A stretch of 64,000 nucleotides of DNA from Amycolatopsis sp. CA-128772 (GTDB lineage: Bacteria; Actinomycetota; Actinomycetes; Mycobacteriales; Pseudonocardiaceae). The notes under the pieces were generated by a model, which had not been told where the DNA came from, searched no databases, and saw only the letters and a program-made list of their open reading frames with translations. Positions 37,125-45,078 of the stretch are shown here, in pieces. The position numbers and the translations under genes are program-made. Position 1 is the stretch's first letter; the number at the start of each line of letters is the position of its first letter. Location of the stretch: the NCBI RefSeq assembly GCF_002904295.1, contig NZ_PPHG01000001.1, positions 1 to 64,000 on the forward strand. The letters are read 5' to 3'.

Positions 37125-37780
37125 GTGCTGACGGACTCCCCGAGGGATCCGTCGGCGCACTCCACGACGCCGGGCGGGTCTTCGCCCGGTACCATCTGCG
37201 CGCGGCCTTCCGCATCCGCGTGCACGGCCGCGAGCGCGTTCCCGCCACCGGGCCGCTGCTCGTGATCGCCAACCACAGCTCCATGATCGAACCGCAGCTG
37301 ATCTTCGGAATGCTTCCGCGGCGTTCGGCGTTCCTGGTCAAGGCCGAGATGTTCGGCGGGATCGTCGGCAAGTTCATGCTGGCGATCGGGCAGATCCCGC
37401 TCAAGCGCGGCGAGATCGACCGCAAACCGCTGCTGACCGCGGTCGGCGTGCTCAAGGACGGCGGCGTCGTCGGGATCTTCCCCGAAGGCACCCGCGGTAC
37501 CGGGGATGTCGGCGCGGCCGAACGCGGCGCGGCCTGGCTGGTCCGGGCCTCCGGCGCGACCGTGCTCCCGGTCGCGACGCGGGGCACGCTCAAGCCGGCC
37601 GACGGCAGGCGGCGCTGGCGCCCACGCGTGGACATCCTCGTGGGGGAGCCGTTTTCGCCGAAGGTGGGGCCCGGGAAGACCGGGCTCGACCAGGGCACCG
37701 AAGAGCTGCGCGGTGAGCTCGCGGCGCTCGTGAAGACTTTGGACGACTGGCGTGCCGAACACGGATTCGGCGCGGTATAA
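37121..37780 (+). CDS. 1-acylglycerol-3-phosphate acyltransferase-like (PlsC family)
   Basis: 219 residues. PlsC blocks: motif I NHSSMIEP (N51-H52 to P58), motif [10 protein letters not shown], motif [10 protein letters not shown] (about 120-126), motif IV LPVATRG. In motif I the usual H-x4-D is H52-x4-E57, a conservative but notable change in the catalytic dyad. Coupled to cmk by a 4-nt overlap and followed by der; this trio occurs widely in actinobacteria. Likely acts in phospholipid synthesis at the membrane surface. Confidence 0.9.
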   Translation: MSADGLPEGSVGALHDAGRVFARYHLRAAFRIRVHGRERVPATGPLLVIANHSSMIEPQLIFGMLPRRSAFLVKAEMFGGIVGKFMLAIGQIPLKRGEIDRKPLLTAVGVLKDGGVVGIFPEGTRGTGDVGAAERGAAWLVRASGATVLPVATRGTLKPADGRRRWRPRVDILVGEPFSPKVGPGKTGLDQGTEELRGELAALVKTLDDWRAEHGFGAV

Positions 37781-37796
37781 GGGAAACAGGGTAGTA

Positions 37797-39257
37797 ATGG
37801 AAGAGTACGACGGCGTCGGCGAAGTCGACGGCACCTGGTCCGACGAGACCGAATTCGCCGCGCTCGACGCGCAGATCGAGGCGGCGGAGGCGGCCGAGGA
37901 GGCCGCGCTCGCGCAGCCGGTGCTCGCCGTCGTCGGCCGCCCGAACGTGGGCAAGTCGACGCTGGTCAACCGCATCCTGGGCCGGCGCGAAGCCGTCGTG
38001 CAGGACGTGCCGGGCGTGACCCGCGACCGCGTCGCCTACGACGCCTACTGGGGCGGGCGCAGGTTCACCCTGGTCGACACGGGCGGCTGGGAACCGGACG
38101 CGACCGGCCTGCAGGCCTCCGTCGCCGCGCAGGCCGAGCTGGCCATGCAGACCGCGGACGCCGTCCTGCTGGTGATCGACGCGTCGGTCGGCGCGACCGC
38201 GACCGACGAGGCCGTCTCCAAGGTGCTGCGCCGCTCGAAGAAGCCGGTGCTGCTGGCCGCGAACAAGGTCGACGACGACCGGCTGCTCGCGGACACCGCG
38301 TCGCTGTGGTCGCTCGGCCTCGGCGAGCCGCACCCGGTCAGCGCGCTGCACGGCCGCAGCTCCGGCGACCTGCTCGACGCCATCCTCAAGGCCCTGCCCG
38401 AGTCGCCGCGCGAAGGCGGCGCCGCGACGTCGGGTCCCCGGCGCGTCGCGCTGGTCGGCAAGCCGAACGTCGGCAAGTCCAGCCTGCTCAACAAGCTGTC
38501 GGGCGAGGAGCGCTCGGTCGTCGACTCGGTCGCGGGCACCACCGTCGACCCGGTCGACTCGCTGGTCGAGCTGGACGGCGAGACCTGGCGGTTCGTCGAC
38601 ACGGCGGGCCTGCGCAAGCGCGTCAACTTCGCCGCGGGCGCCGAGTACTACGCCTCGCTGCGCACCAAGACCGCGATCGACGCGGCCGAGGTCGCGATCG
38701 TGCTGCTGGACGCGGCCGAGCCGCTGTCCGAACAGGACCTGCGGGTGCTGACCATGGTCGTCGAGGCCGGCCGCGCCTGCGTGCTGGCGTTCAACAAGTG
38801 GGACCTGGTCGACGAGGACCGCCGGCACGCGATGGTCCGCGAGCTGGACCGCGGCCTGGTCCGCGTGCCGTGGGCGGAGAAGGTAAACATCTCGGCGCTG
38901 ACCGGCCGTTCGGTGCGCAAGCTCGCGCCGGCCCTGCGGACCGCGCTGAAGTCGTGGGACCAGCGGGTGCCGACCGGCCAGCTCAACGCGTGGCTGTCCG
39001 ACCTGATCGCGGCCACCCCGCCGCCGGTCCGTTCGGGCAAGCAGCCGAAGGTGCTGTTCGCGACCCAGGCCGGCATCCGGCCGCCGACGCTGGTGCTGTT
39101 CACGACCGGCTTCCTCGAGGCGGGCTACCGCCGGTTCATCGAGCGCAAGTTCCGTGAGCAGTTCGGCTTCACCGGCAGCCCCGTCCGGGTGAACGTGCGG
39201 GTCCGCGAAAAGAAGGCGAAGCCCAAGGTCGGCGGCAAAGCCGCTCGAACCCGGTGA
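37797..39257 (+). CDS. der: Ribosome-associated GTPase Der (EngA)
   Basis: 486 residues. Two tandem GTPase domains, each with a G1 motif: GRPNVGKST near 47 and GKPNVGKSS near 221. DTGGWE and DTAGLRKR (G3), NKVD and NKWD (G4) follow. A C-terminal KH-like domain ([19 protein letters not shown]) completes the fold. Needed for 50S assembly. An acidic N-terminal extension of about 40 residues is usual in actinobacteria. Basic tail. Confidence 0.96.
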   Translation: MEEYDGVGEVDGTWSDETEFAALDAQIEAAEAAEEAALAQPVLAVVGRPNVGKSTLVNRILGRREAVVQDVPGVTRDRVAYDAYWGGRRFTLVDTGGWEPDATGLQASVAAQAELAMQTADAVLLVIDASVGATATDEAVSKVLRRSKKPVLLAANKVDDDRLLADTASLWSLGLGEPHPVSALHGRSSGDLLDAILKALPESPREGGAATSGPRRVALVGKPNVGKSSLLNKLSGEERSVVDSVAGTTVDPVDSLVELDGETWRFVDTAGLRKRVNFAAGAEYYASLRTKTAIDAAEVAIVLLDAAEPLSEQDLRVLTMVVEAGRACVLAFNKWDLVDEDRRHAMVRELDRGLVRVPWAEKVNISALTGRSVRKLAPALRTALKSWDQRVPTGQLNAWLSDLIAATPPPVRSGKQPKVLFATQAGIRPPTLVLFTTGFLEAGYRRFIERKFREQFGFTGSPVRVNVRVREKKAKPKVGGKAARTR

Positions 39258-39269
39258 GCGATTTGCCGT

Positions 39270-39365
39270 AACTCACGTGATCAGGGACGTAATTCGCGTG
39301 ATTGGGGCCGGAAATGGCGAGTTACGGCCCCAATCACGCGAGTTACGGCTTCAATCACGTGAGAT
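39270..39365. repeat. Palindromic intergenic repeat, family B (copy 1)
   Basis: Nested inverted repeats: a 22-bp stem between 39288-39309 (CGTAATTCGCGTGATTGGGG) and 39326-39347 (CCCCAATCACGCGAGTTACG core) with one mismatch, loop 16 nt. An outer pair CTCACGTGAT (39272-39281) / ATCACGTGAG (39354-39363) encloses it. The unit GTAACTCGCGTGATNGGGGCC recurs at 50597-50659. Part of the 326-nt gap 39258-39583 after der; the remainder holds one further hairpin and no gene. Confidence 0.85.
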
Positions 39366-39474
39366 GCGAGCTGGATCACGCTGATCAGGCGATTATCGTG
39401 AGGTCTGACACGCTGGCGTGACCCTGTGGATATCTTTTGGTGATTCACAGGTATCGTTGAAGGTCGTTGCGGGC

Positions 39475-39505
39475 GCCTCAACCGGAGAGCAAGCCCGGTT
39501 GAGGC
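39475..39505. promoter_or_regulatory. Perfect 11-bp hairpin upstream of the NRPS gene
   Basis: GCCTCAACCGG (39475-39485) pairs with CCGGTTGAGGC (39495-39505), loop AGAGCAAGC. It lies about 80 nt before the NRPS ATG, within the presumed leader. It could be an attenuator, an operator or a terminator for upstream transcription; no function is evident. Confidence 0.5.
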
Positions 39506-39583
39506 TCCCGAAAGGTGAGTGGTGGGCTTGCGCGCCCATAATTCGTCCCGGCACGTCTTCGGTACGGTCGGGGTGTCCGCCCG

Positions 39584-42500
39584 ATGACCGTCACGATCGA
39601 ACCCACCGGATCCGCCGCCGAGGTCACCCTCGCCCCGGTCGCCGACCGCGCGCTCTTCTGGTCCGGCCTCGGCGCCGGTGAGCGCACCCTGCTCGACATC
39701 CTCGCCGCCACCGCCGAGCGGTACCCGAACGCGGCCGCGATCGACGACGGCACCACCACCCTGACCTACCGGCGCCTGCTCGAGGAGATCGACGCCTACG
39801 GGCGCCGGCTCACGGGCTACGGCGTCGGCCTCGGCGACCGCGTCGGCATCCGGATCTCCTCCGGCACCGCCGAGCTGTACATCGCCATCCTCGCCACGCT
39901 GTCCGTCGGCGCCGCGTACGTGCCGGTCGACGCCGACGACCCGGACGAGCGCGCCGAGCTGGTCTTCGAAGAAGCGCAGGTCGCCGCGGTCGCCACCGAC
40001 GGCACGATCAACGTCCACTCCACGCCCGCTGGCCGCGAAGGCCGCCCCGGGCCGGCCGAAGACGCCTGGATCATCTTCACCTCCGGCTCCACCGGCAAGC
40101 CCAAGGGTGTCGCGGTCACCCACGCGAGTGCCGCCGCCTTCGTCGACGCCGAGGCCGAGCTCTTCCTCACCGACGAGCCGATCGGCCCCGGCGACCGCGT
40201 CCTGGCCGGGCTGAGCGTCGCGTTCGACGCCTCCTGCGAAGAGATGTGGCTGGCCTGGCGCCACGGCGCCTGCCTGGTCCCGGCGCCCCGTGCGCTGGTC
40301 CGCACCGGCGTCGACCTCGGCCCGTGGCTGGTCGCGCAGCGCATCACCGTCGTCTCGACGGTGCCGACGCTGGCCGCGCTCTGGCCCGCCGACGCACTCG
40401 AAGACGTCCGCCTGCTCATCTTCGGCGGCGAAGCGTGCCCGCCGGAGCTGGCCGAGCGCGTCGCCGTCGAAGGCCGCGAAGTGTGGAACACCTACGGCCC
40501 GACCGAGGCCACCGTCGTCGCCTCCGCCGCGCAGCTGACCGGCGAGGGCCCGGTCCGGATCGGCCTGCCGCTCGTCGGCTGGCAGCTCGCCGTGGTCAAC
40601 GACGAAGGCGAGCCGGTCGCCATGGGCGAGACCGGCGAGCTCGTCATCGGCGGCGTCGGCCTGGCCCGCTACCTCGACGCGGCCAAGGACGCCGAGAAGT
40701 TCGCGCCGCTGCCGTCGCTGGGCTGGCCGCGTGCCTACCGCTCCGGCGACCTGGTTCGGGCGGAAGAAGCGGGCCTGCTGTTCCTCGGCCGGCTCGACGA
40801 GCAGGTCAAGCTCGGCGGCCGCCGCATCGAGCTGGGCGAAGTCGACGCCGCGCTGCAGGCCCTGCCGGGCGTGCAGGGCGCGGCCGCCGCGATCCGCCGC
40901 ACCAAGGCGGGCAACCAGGTCCTCGTCGGGTACGTCGTGCCCACGGGCGAGAGCTTCGACCACGACCAGGCCGCGACGCGCCTGCGTGAGCACCTGCCCG
41001 CCGCGCTGGTGCCGCTGCTCGCCGTCGTCGACGACCTGCCGACGCGCACCTCCGGCAAGGTCGACCGCAACGCCCTCCCATGGCCATTGTCCACAGTGGA
41101 GGCTTCCGGGCTGACCCCGACCGAGACGTGGCTGGCCGAAGGCTGGGCCGAGATCCTCGGTGTCTCGGTCGACAGCCCGAAGGCGGACTTCTTCACCCAC
41201 GGCGGCGGCAGCCTGACCGCCGCGCAGGTGGTCGCCCGCATCCGCACCCGGCACCCGCAGGTGTCGGTGGCCGACATCTACGCCCACCCGCGGCTGGGTG
41301 CGCTGGCGGCGATGCTGGACGCGCTGAGCGGCCAGGCCACCGAACGCCGGGACATCGCGCCGACGAAACGCCGCGCCGGTGTCATCCAGACGCTGCTGAT
41401 GGTCCCGCTGATGGGCCTGGTCGGGCTGCGCTGGGCGACGCTCGCCGCCGCGCTGTCGAACGTGTTGTCGCTGCTCGGGTTCGCCTGGGCGCCCACGCTG
41501 AGCTGGGCGTGGATCGGCCTCGCCTGGGTCGTGCTGTTCAGCCCGGCGGGCCGGATCGCCATCGCCGCGGGTGGCGCGCGCGTGCTGCTGTCCGGCGTGC
41601 GCCCCGGCACCTACCCGCGCGGTGGCAGTGTCCACTTGCGACTGTGGACGGCCGAGAAGCTGGCCGAGTTCTCCGGCGCCGACAGCGTCGCCGGCGCGTC
41701 CTGGATGACGACGTACGCGAAGGCGCTCGGCGCGCGGATCGGCAAGGACGTCGACCTGCACTCGCCGCCGCCGGTCACCGGCTTCCTCAAGCTGGGCCGC
41801 GGCGCGGCGATCGAGCCCGAGGTCGACCTCACCGGCCACTGGGTCGACGGCGACGTCGTGCACATCGGCAAGGTCCGCGTCGGCGCGGAGGCCCGCGTCG
41901 GCGCGCGCAGCACGCTGTTCCCGGGTGTCCGGATCGGCAAGGGCGCGGAGATCGCGGCCGGGTCGACCGTCCGCGGTGCCGTCCCGGCCGGGCAGCGCTG
42001 GGCCGGTTCGCCCGCCGCGCGCGTGGCCAAGGACGAGCGGGACGCGCTGAAGTGGCCGTCGAGCCGCCCGCCGCGCTCGCACTTCTGGGCCGCCGTCTAC
42101 GGCGTGACCTCCGTGGCGCTCGGCTTCCTGCCCGGCGTGGCCGCGCTGGCCGGCGCCGCCGTCCTCGGCTCCGCGATTTCCGGCGCTCCGACGCTTCTCG
42201 ACGCGTTCACCCGCGCGATGATCTTCGTGCCGGTCGCGACCGTGGCGTACTTCGCCGCGTACATGCTGCTCGTGCTGGCCGGCGTCCGGTCGCTGAGCAT
42301 CGGCATGGTCGAGGGCTACCACCCGGTGCACGGTCGCATCGCGTGGCAGGTCTGGGCCACCGAACGGCTGATGAGCATGGCCCGCGAAGGGCTGTTCCCG
42401 CTGTACGCCAGCCTGTTCACGCCGGTCTGGCTGCGGCTGCTCGGCGCGAAGGTCGGCCGCAACGTCGAGGCGTCGACCGTGCTGGCGCTGCCGAAGATGA

Positions 42501-43468
42501 CCAAGGTCGACAGCGGCGCGTTCCTCGCCGACGACACCATGGTCGCGACCTACGAGCTCAACCACGGCTGGCTGCACGTCGCCCCGGCCCGGATCGGCAA
42601 GCAGGCGTTCCTCGGCAACTCGGGGATGACCGCGCCCGGCCGTTCGGTGCCGAAGCGCGGCCTGGTCGGCGTGCTGTCGTCGACGCCGTTGAAGGCGAAG
42701 AAGGGCTCGTCGTACCTGGGCATGCCGCCGCTGCCGGTCCGCCGCGCGATCGGCGACGCCGACACGAGCCGCACCTACACCCCGGCGCTGCACCTGAAGG
42801 CGGCGCGGGCGCTGGTCGAGCTGTGCCGGATCGTCCCGGTGATGTGCGGTGTCGCGCTGACCGTCGTCGTCGCGTTCGGGCTGCTGTGGACGGCGTCGGC
42901 GTTCGGTTCCGGCGTCGCCGCGCTGCTGGCCGGGCCCGCCCTGCTGGCCGCGGGGATCGTCGCCGCGCTGACCGCGACGGTGATGAAGTGGCTGCTGGTC
43001 GGCAAGTTCCGCGAGGTCGACCACCCGCTGTGGAGCTCCTTCGTCTGGCGCAACGAGCTGGCCGACACCTTCGTCGAGGCGTTCGCGGTGCCGTGGCTGA
43101 TCGGCTCGGTCGGCGGCACCCCGCTGCTGACCGCGTGGCTGCGCACGATGGGCGTCAAGATCGGCCGCGGCGTCTGGCTGGAGACGTACTGGCTGCCCGA
43201 GGCCGACCTGGTGTCGCTGGGCGACGGCGCGACCATCAACCGCGGCTGCGTCGTGCAGACGCACCTGTTCCACGACCGGATCATGACCATGTCCCGGGTG
43301 ACCCTCGGCGAGGGCGCGACCCTCGGCCCGCACGGCATCGTGCTGCCGGGCGCGGGCATCGGCGCACGCACGACGGTCGGCCCGGGCTCGCTGGTGACCC
43401 GCGGCGACGAGGTGCCCGCCGACACCCGCTGGCTGGGCAACCCGATCTCGGCGTGGCCGGGTAAGTAA
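39584..43468 (+). CDS. Pls/PosA-type membrane nonribosomal peptide synthetase
   Basis: 1294 residues. Adenylation domain (about 30-505): A3 FTSGSTGKPKGVAVTH near 165, A4 FDAS with D215, A5 NTYGPTEATV, A7 YRSGD, A8 GRLDEQVKLGGRRIELGEVD, A10 RTSGKVDR. Carrier domain with phosphopantetheine site S543 (GGGSL). Then about six transmembrane helices flanking hexapeptide-repeat/C-like soluble domains (GRGAAIEPEVDL; GKGAEIAAGSTVRGAVPAG; LGEGATLGPHGIVLPG). This is the architecture of epsilon-poly-lysine synthetase (Pls) and relatives, which elongate one amino acid iteratively without condensation or thioesterase domains. Aligning to GrsA by eye gives the code D-A-E-S-I-G-T-V-V-K, similar to Lys-type codes as I recall. 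The product is predicted, not proven. Confidence 0.88.
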   Translation: MTVTIEPTGSAAEVTLAPVADRALFWSGLGAGERTLLDILAATAERYPNAAAIDDGTTTLTYRRLLEEIDAYGRRLTGYGVGLGDRVGIRISSGTAELYIAILATLSVGAAYVPVDADDPDERAELVFEEAQVAAVATDGTINVHSTPAGREGRPGPAEDAWIIFTSGSTGKPKGVAVTHASAAAFVDAEAELFLTDEPIGPGDRVLAGLSVAFDASCEEMWLAWRHGACLVPAPRALVRTGVDLGPWLVAQRITVVSTVPTLAALWPADALEDVRLLIFGGEACPPELAERVAVEGREVWNTYGPTEATVVASAAQLTGEGPVRIGLPLVGWQLAVVNDEGEPVAMGETGELVIGGVGLARYLDAAKDAEKFAPLPSLGWPRAYRSGDLVRAEEAGLLFLGRLDEQVKLGGRRIELGEVDAALQALPGVQGAAAAIRRTKAGNQVLVGYVVPTGESFDHDQAATRLREHLPAALVPLLAVVDDLPTRTSGKVDRNALPWPLSTVEASGLTPTETWLAEGWAEILGVSVDSPKADFFTHGGGSLTAAQVVARIRTRHPQVSVADIYAHPRLGALAAMLDALSGQATERRDIAPTKRRAGVIQTLLMVPLMGLVGLRWATLAAALSNVLSLLGFAWAPTLSWAWIGLAWVVLFSPAGRIAIAAGGARVLLSGVRPGTYPRGGSVHLRLWTAEKLAEFSGADSVAGASWMTTYAKALGARIGKDVDLHSPPPVTGFLKLGRGAAIEPEVDLTGHWVDGDVVHIGKVRVGAEARVGARSTLFPGVRIGKGAEIAAGSTVRGAVPAGQRWAGSPAARVAKDERDALKWPSSRPPRSHFWAAVYGVTSVALGFLPGVAALAGAAVLGSAISGAPTLLDAFTRAMIFVPVATVAYFAAYMLLVLAGVRSLSIGMVEGYHPVHGRIAWQVWATERLMSMAREGLFPLYASLFTPVWLRLLGAKVGRNVEASTVLALPKMTKVDSGAFLADDTMVATYELNHGWLHVAPARIGKQAFLGNSGMTAPGRSVPKRGLVGVLSSTPLKAKKGSSYLGMPPLPVRRAIGDADTSRTYTPALHLKAARALVELCRIVPVMCGVALTVVVAFGLLWTASAFGSGVAALLAGPALLAAGIVAALTATVMKWLLVGKFREVDHPLWSSFVWRNELADTFVEAFAVPWLIGSVGGTPLLTAWLRTMGVKIGRGVWLETYWLPEADLVSLGDGATINRGCVVQTHLFHDRIMTMSRVTLGEGATLGPHGIVLPGAGIGARTTVGPGSLVTRGDEVPADTRWLGNPISAWPGK

Positions 43469-43549
43469 CGAAAGCGGGACCAGGCGCGCCGGACTCACCT
43501 GTGCCGTGCGAGCCTGGTTTCAGCACGCACGACGAAAGGTTCGCCACGG

Positions 43550-44953
43550 GTGATTTCGAAGGCTCCCGCTCCCGGCGCGGACACCTCCGGCGACCCCTAC
43601 CTGCCCGCGCACGGCAACGGCGGCTACCGGACCCGGCACTACGACCTGATCCTCGACTACAAGGTCGCGCCGAACCGGCTCTCGGCGGTGGCGGTGATCA
43701 CCGCGGAGGCGACGCAGGCGCTGTCCCGCGTCAGCCTCGACTTCGGCGAGTTCCGGATCAACCGGGTGCTCGTCGACGGGAAGCCCGCGAAGTACCTGAA
43801 GCGCGGCGCGAAGCTGCACGTGAAGCCGGCGAAGCCGATCCCGGCGGGTGGGGTGTTCACCGTCGAGGTGCACTACGTCGGCAACCCGCGCCCGGTGGGG
43901 AGCCGCTGGGGTGACGTCGGCTGGGACGAGCTGACCGACGGCGCCCTGGTGGCGAGCCAGCCGGTCGGGGCGCCGTCGTGGTTCCCGTGCAACGACCACC
44001 CGTCGGACAAGGCGGCGTACCGGGTGAGCGTGACGACGGCGTCGCCCTACCTGGTCGCGGTCACCGGCACGCTGGTCGAGCGGTCGACGTCGGCGAGCAC
44101 GACTCGCTGGGTCTTCGAGCGCCCGGAGCCGACGGCGACGTACCTGATGAGCGTCCAGATCGGCCGCTACGACGACGTCGAGCTGACCGGCCGCGGCTGG
44201 GGCTCGCCCGCCGGCGTGGGCGCGCGCCTGCTGAGCCTCGGTTTCGGCCGCGGCGGCGTCGAGTCGGTCGCCCCCACGGTGCCGCAGCACGCGGCGGTGC
44301 CCCCGCGGCTGCGGCGCGCCTTCGAGCGCGACTTCGGCCGGCAGGGCCGGATGGTGGAATTCCTGCAGCGCCTGTTCGGCCCGTACCCGTTCGCCGAGTA
44401 CGTCATCGTGATCACCGACGACGACCTCGACGACCCGATCGAGGCCCAGGGCATGGCCATCTTCGGCGCCAACCACGTCGACGGCCGCCGCACCCACGAG
44501 CGGCTGGTGCTGCACGAGCTGGCTCACCAGTGGTTCGGCAACAGCCTGACGGTGGCGGACTGGCGCCACATCTGGCTGAACGAGGGCTTCGCCACGTACG
44601 CGGAGTGGCTGTGGTCGGAGGAGTCGGGCGGCCCCCCGGCGGCGGTACTGGCGCGCGACTGGCACGCGCGCATCAAGGCCAAGCCGGCGGACGTGCGGAT
44701 CGCCGACCCCGGGATGGCGAGGATGTTCGACGAGCGGGTGTACAAGCGCGGCGGGTTGACGCTGCACGCGCTGCGGGCGGAGCTCGGGGATCCGGCGTTC
44801 TTCGCGCTGCTGAAGTCGTGGGCTGAGGAGCACCGGCACGGGTTGGTGACGACGGAGGCTTTTGTGGCGGCCGCGGAGTTGCAGGCGGGGCGGTCGCTGA
44901 GCGCGTTCTTCACCCGCTGGCTGTACACGCCGGCGCTGCCGCCGCTGCCCTGA
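43550..44953 (+). CDS. M1-family zinc metallopeptidase
   Basis: 467 residues, shorter than full aminopeptidase N: the N-terminal beta domain and thermolysin-like domain are present, the large C-terminal helical domain is absent. The zinc site is complete: H322-E323-x2-H326 (HELAHQWFGN) and E345 (LNEGFATY), giving HExxH-18-E. The exopeptidase GAMEN motif is changed to QGMAIFG. No signal peptide. GTG 43550 lies 81 nt after the NRPS gene on the same strand, so co-expression is likely; trimming or degradation of the NRPS product is a reasonable inference. Confidence 0.9.
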   Translation: MISKAPAPGADTSGDPYLPAHGNGGYRTRHYDLILDYKVAPNRLSAVAVITAEATQALSRVSLDFGEFRINRVLVDGKPAKYLKRGAKLHVKPAKPIPAGGVFTVEVHYVGNPRPVGSRWGDVGWDELTDGALVASQPVGAPSWFPCNDHPSDKAAYRVSVTTASPYLVAVTGTLVERSTSASTTRWVFERPEPTATYLMSVQIGRYDDVELTGRGWGSPAGVGARLLSLGFGRGGVESVAPTVPQHAAVPPRLRRAFERDFGRQGRMVEFLQRLFGPYPFAEYVIVITDDDLDDPIEAQGMAIFGANHVDGRRTHERLVLHELAHQWFGNSLTVADWRHIWLNEGFATYAEWLWSEESGGPPAAVLARDWHARIKAKPADVRIADPGMARMFDERVYKRGGLTLHALRAELGDPAFFALLKSWAEEHRHGLVTTEAFVAAAELQAGRSLSAFFTRWLYTPALPPLP

Positions 44954-45078
44954 TTCATCGGATGTCTCTGCCGCTTTCCGGGTGAACTCCTCTGGTGTTT
45001 TGGGCACCCCTCTGCAAGTATGACCGGACGCCGCCGCATGATCTCGCCGAAACGTCGTATGAGTTCGGAGGATGCTTC

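Noticed and set aside
39584..43468. Conventional NRPS siderophore or peptide cluster
   Set aside because: There is a single module, no condensation or thioesterase domain of standard type, and no tailoring or MbtH gene nearby; the architecture is that of the Pls/PosA family.
39281..43498. A 1405-codon open frame on the minus strand opposite the NRPS gene
   Set aside because: High-GC coding DNA gives long antisense frames; the translation is rich in Arg/Gly/Ala/Asp without any domain, while the plus strand has clear NRPS motifs.
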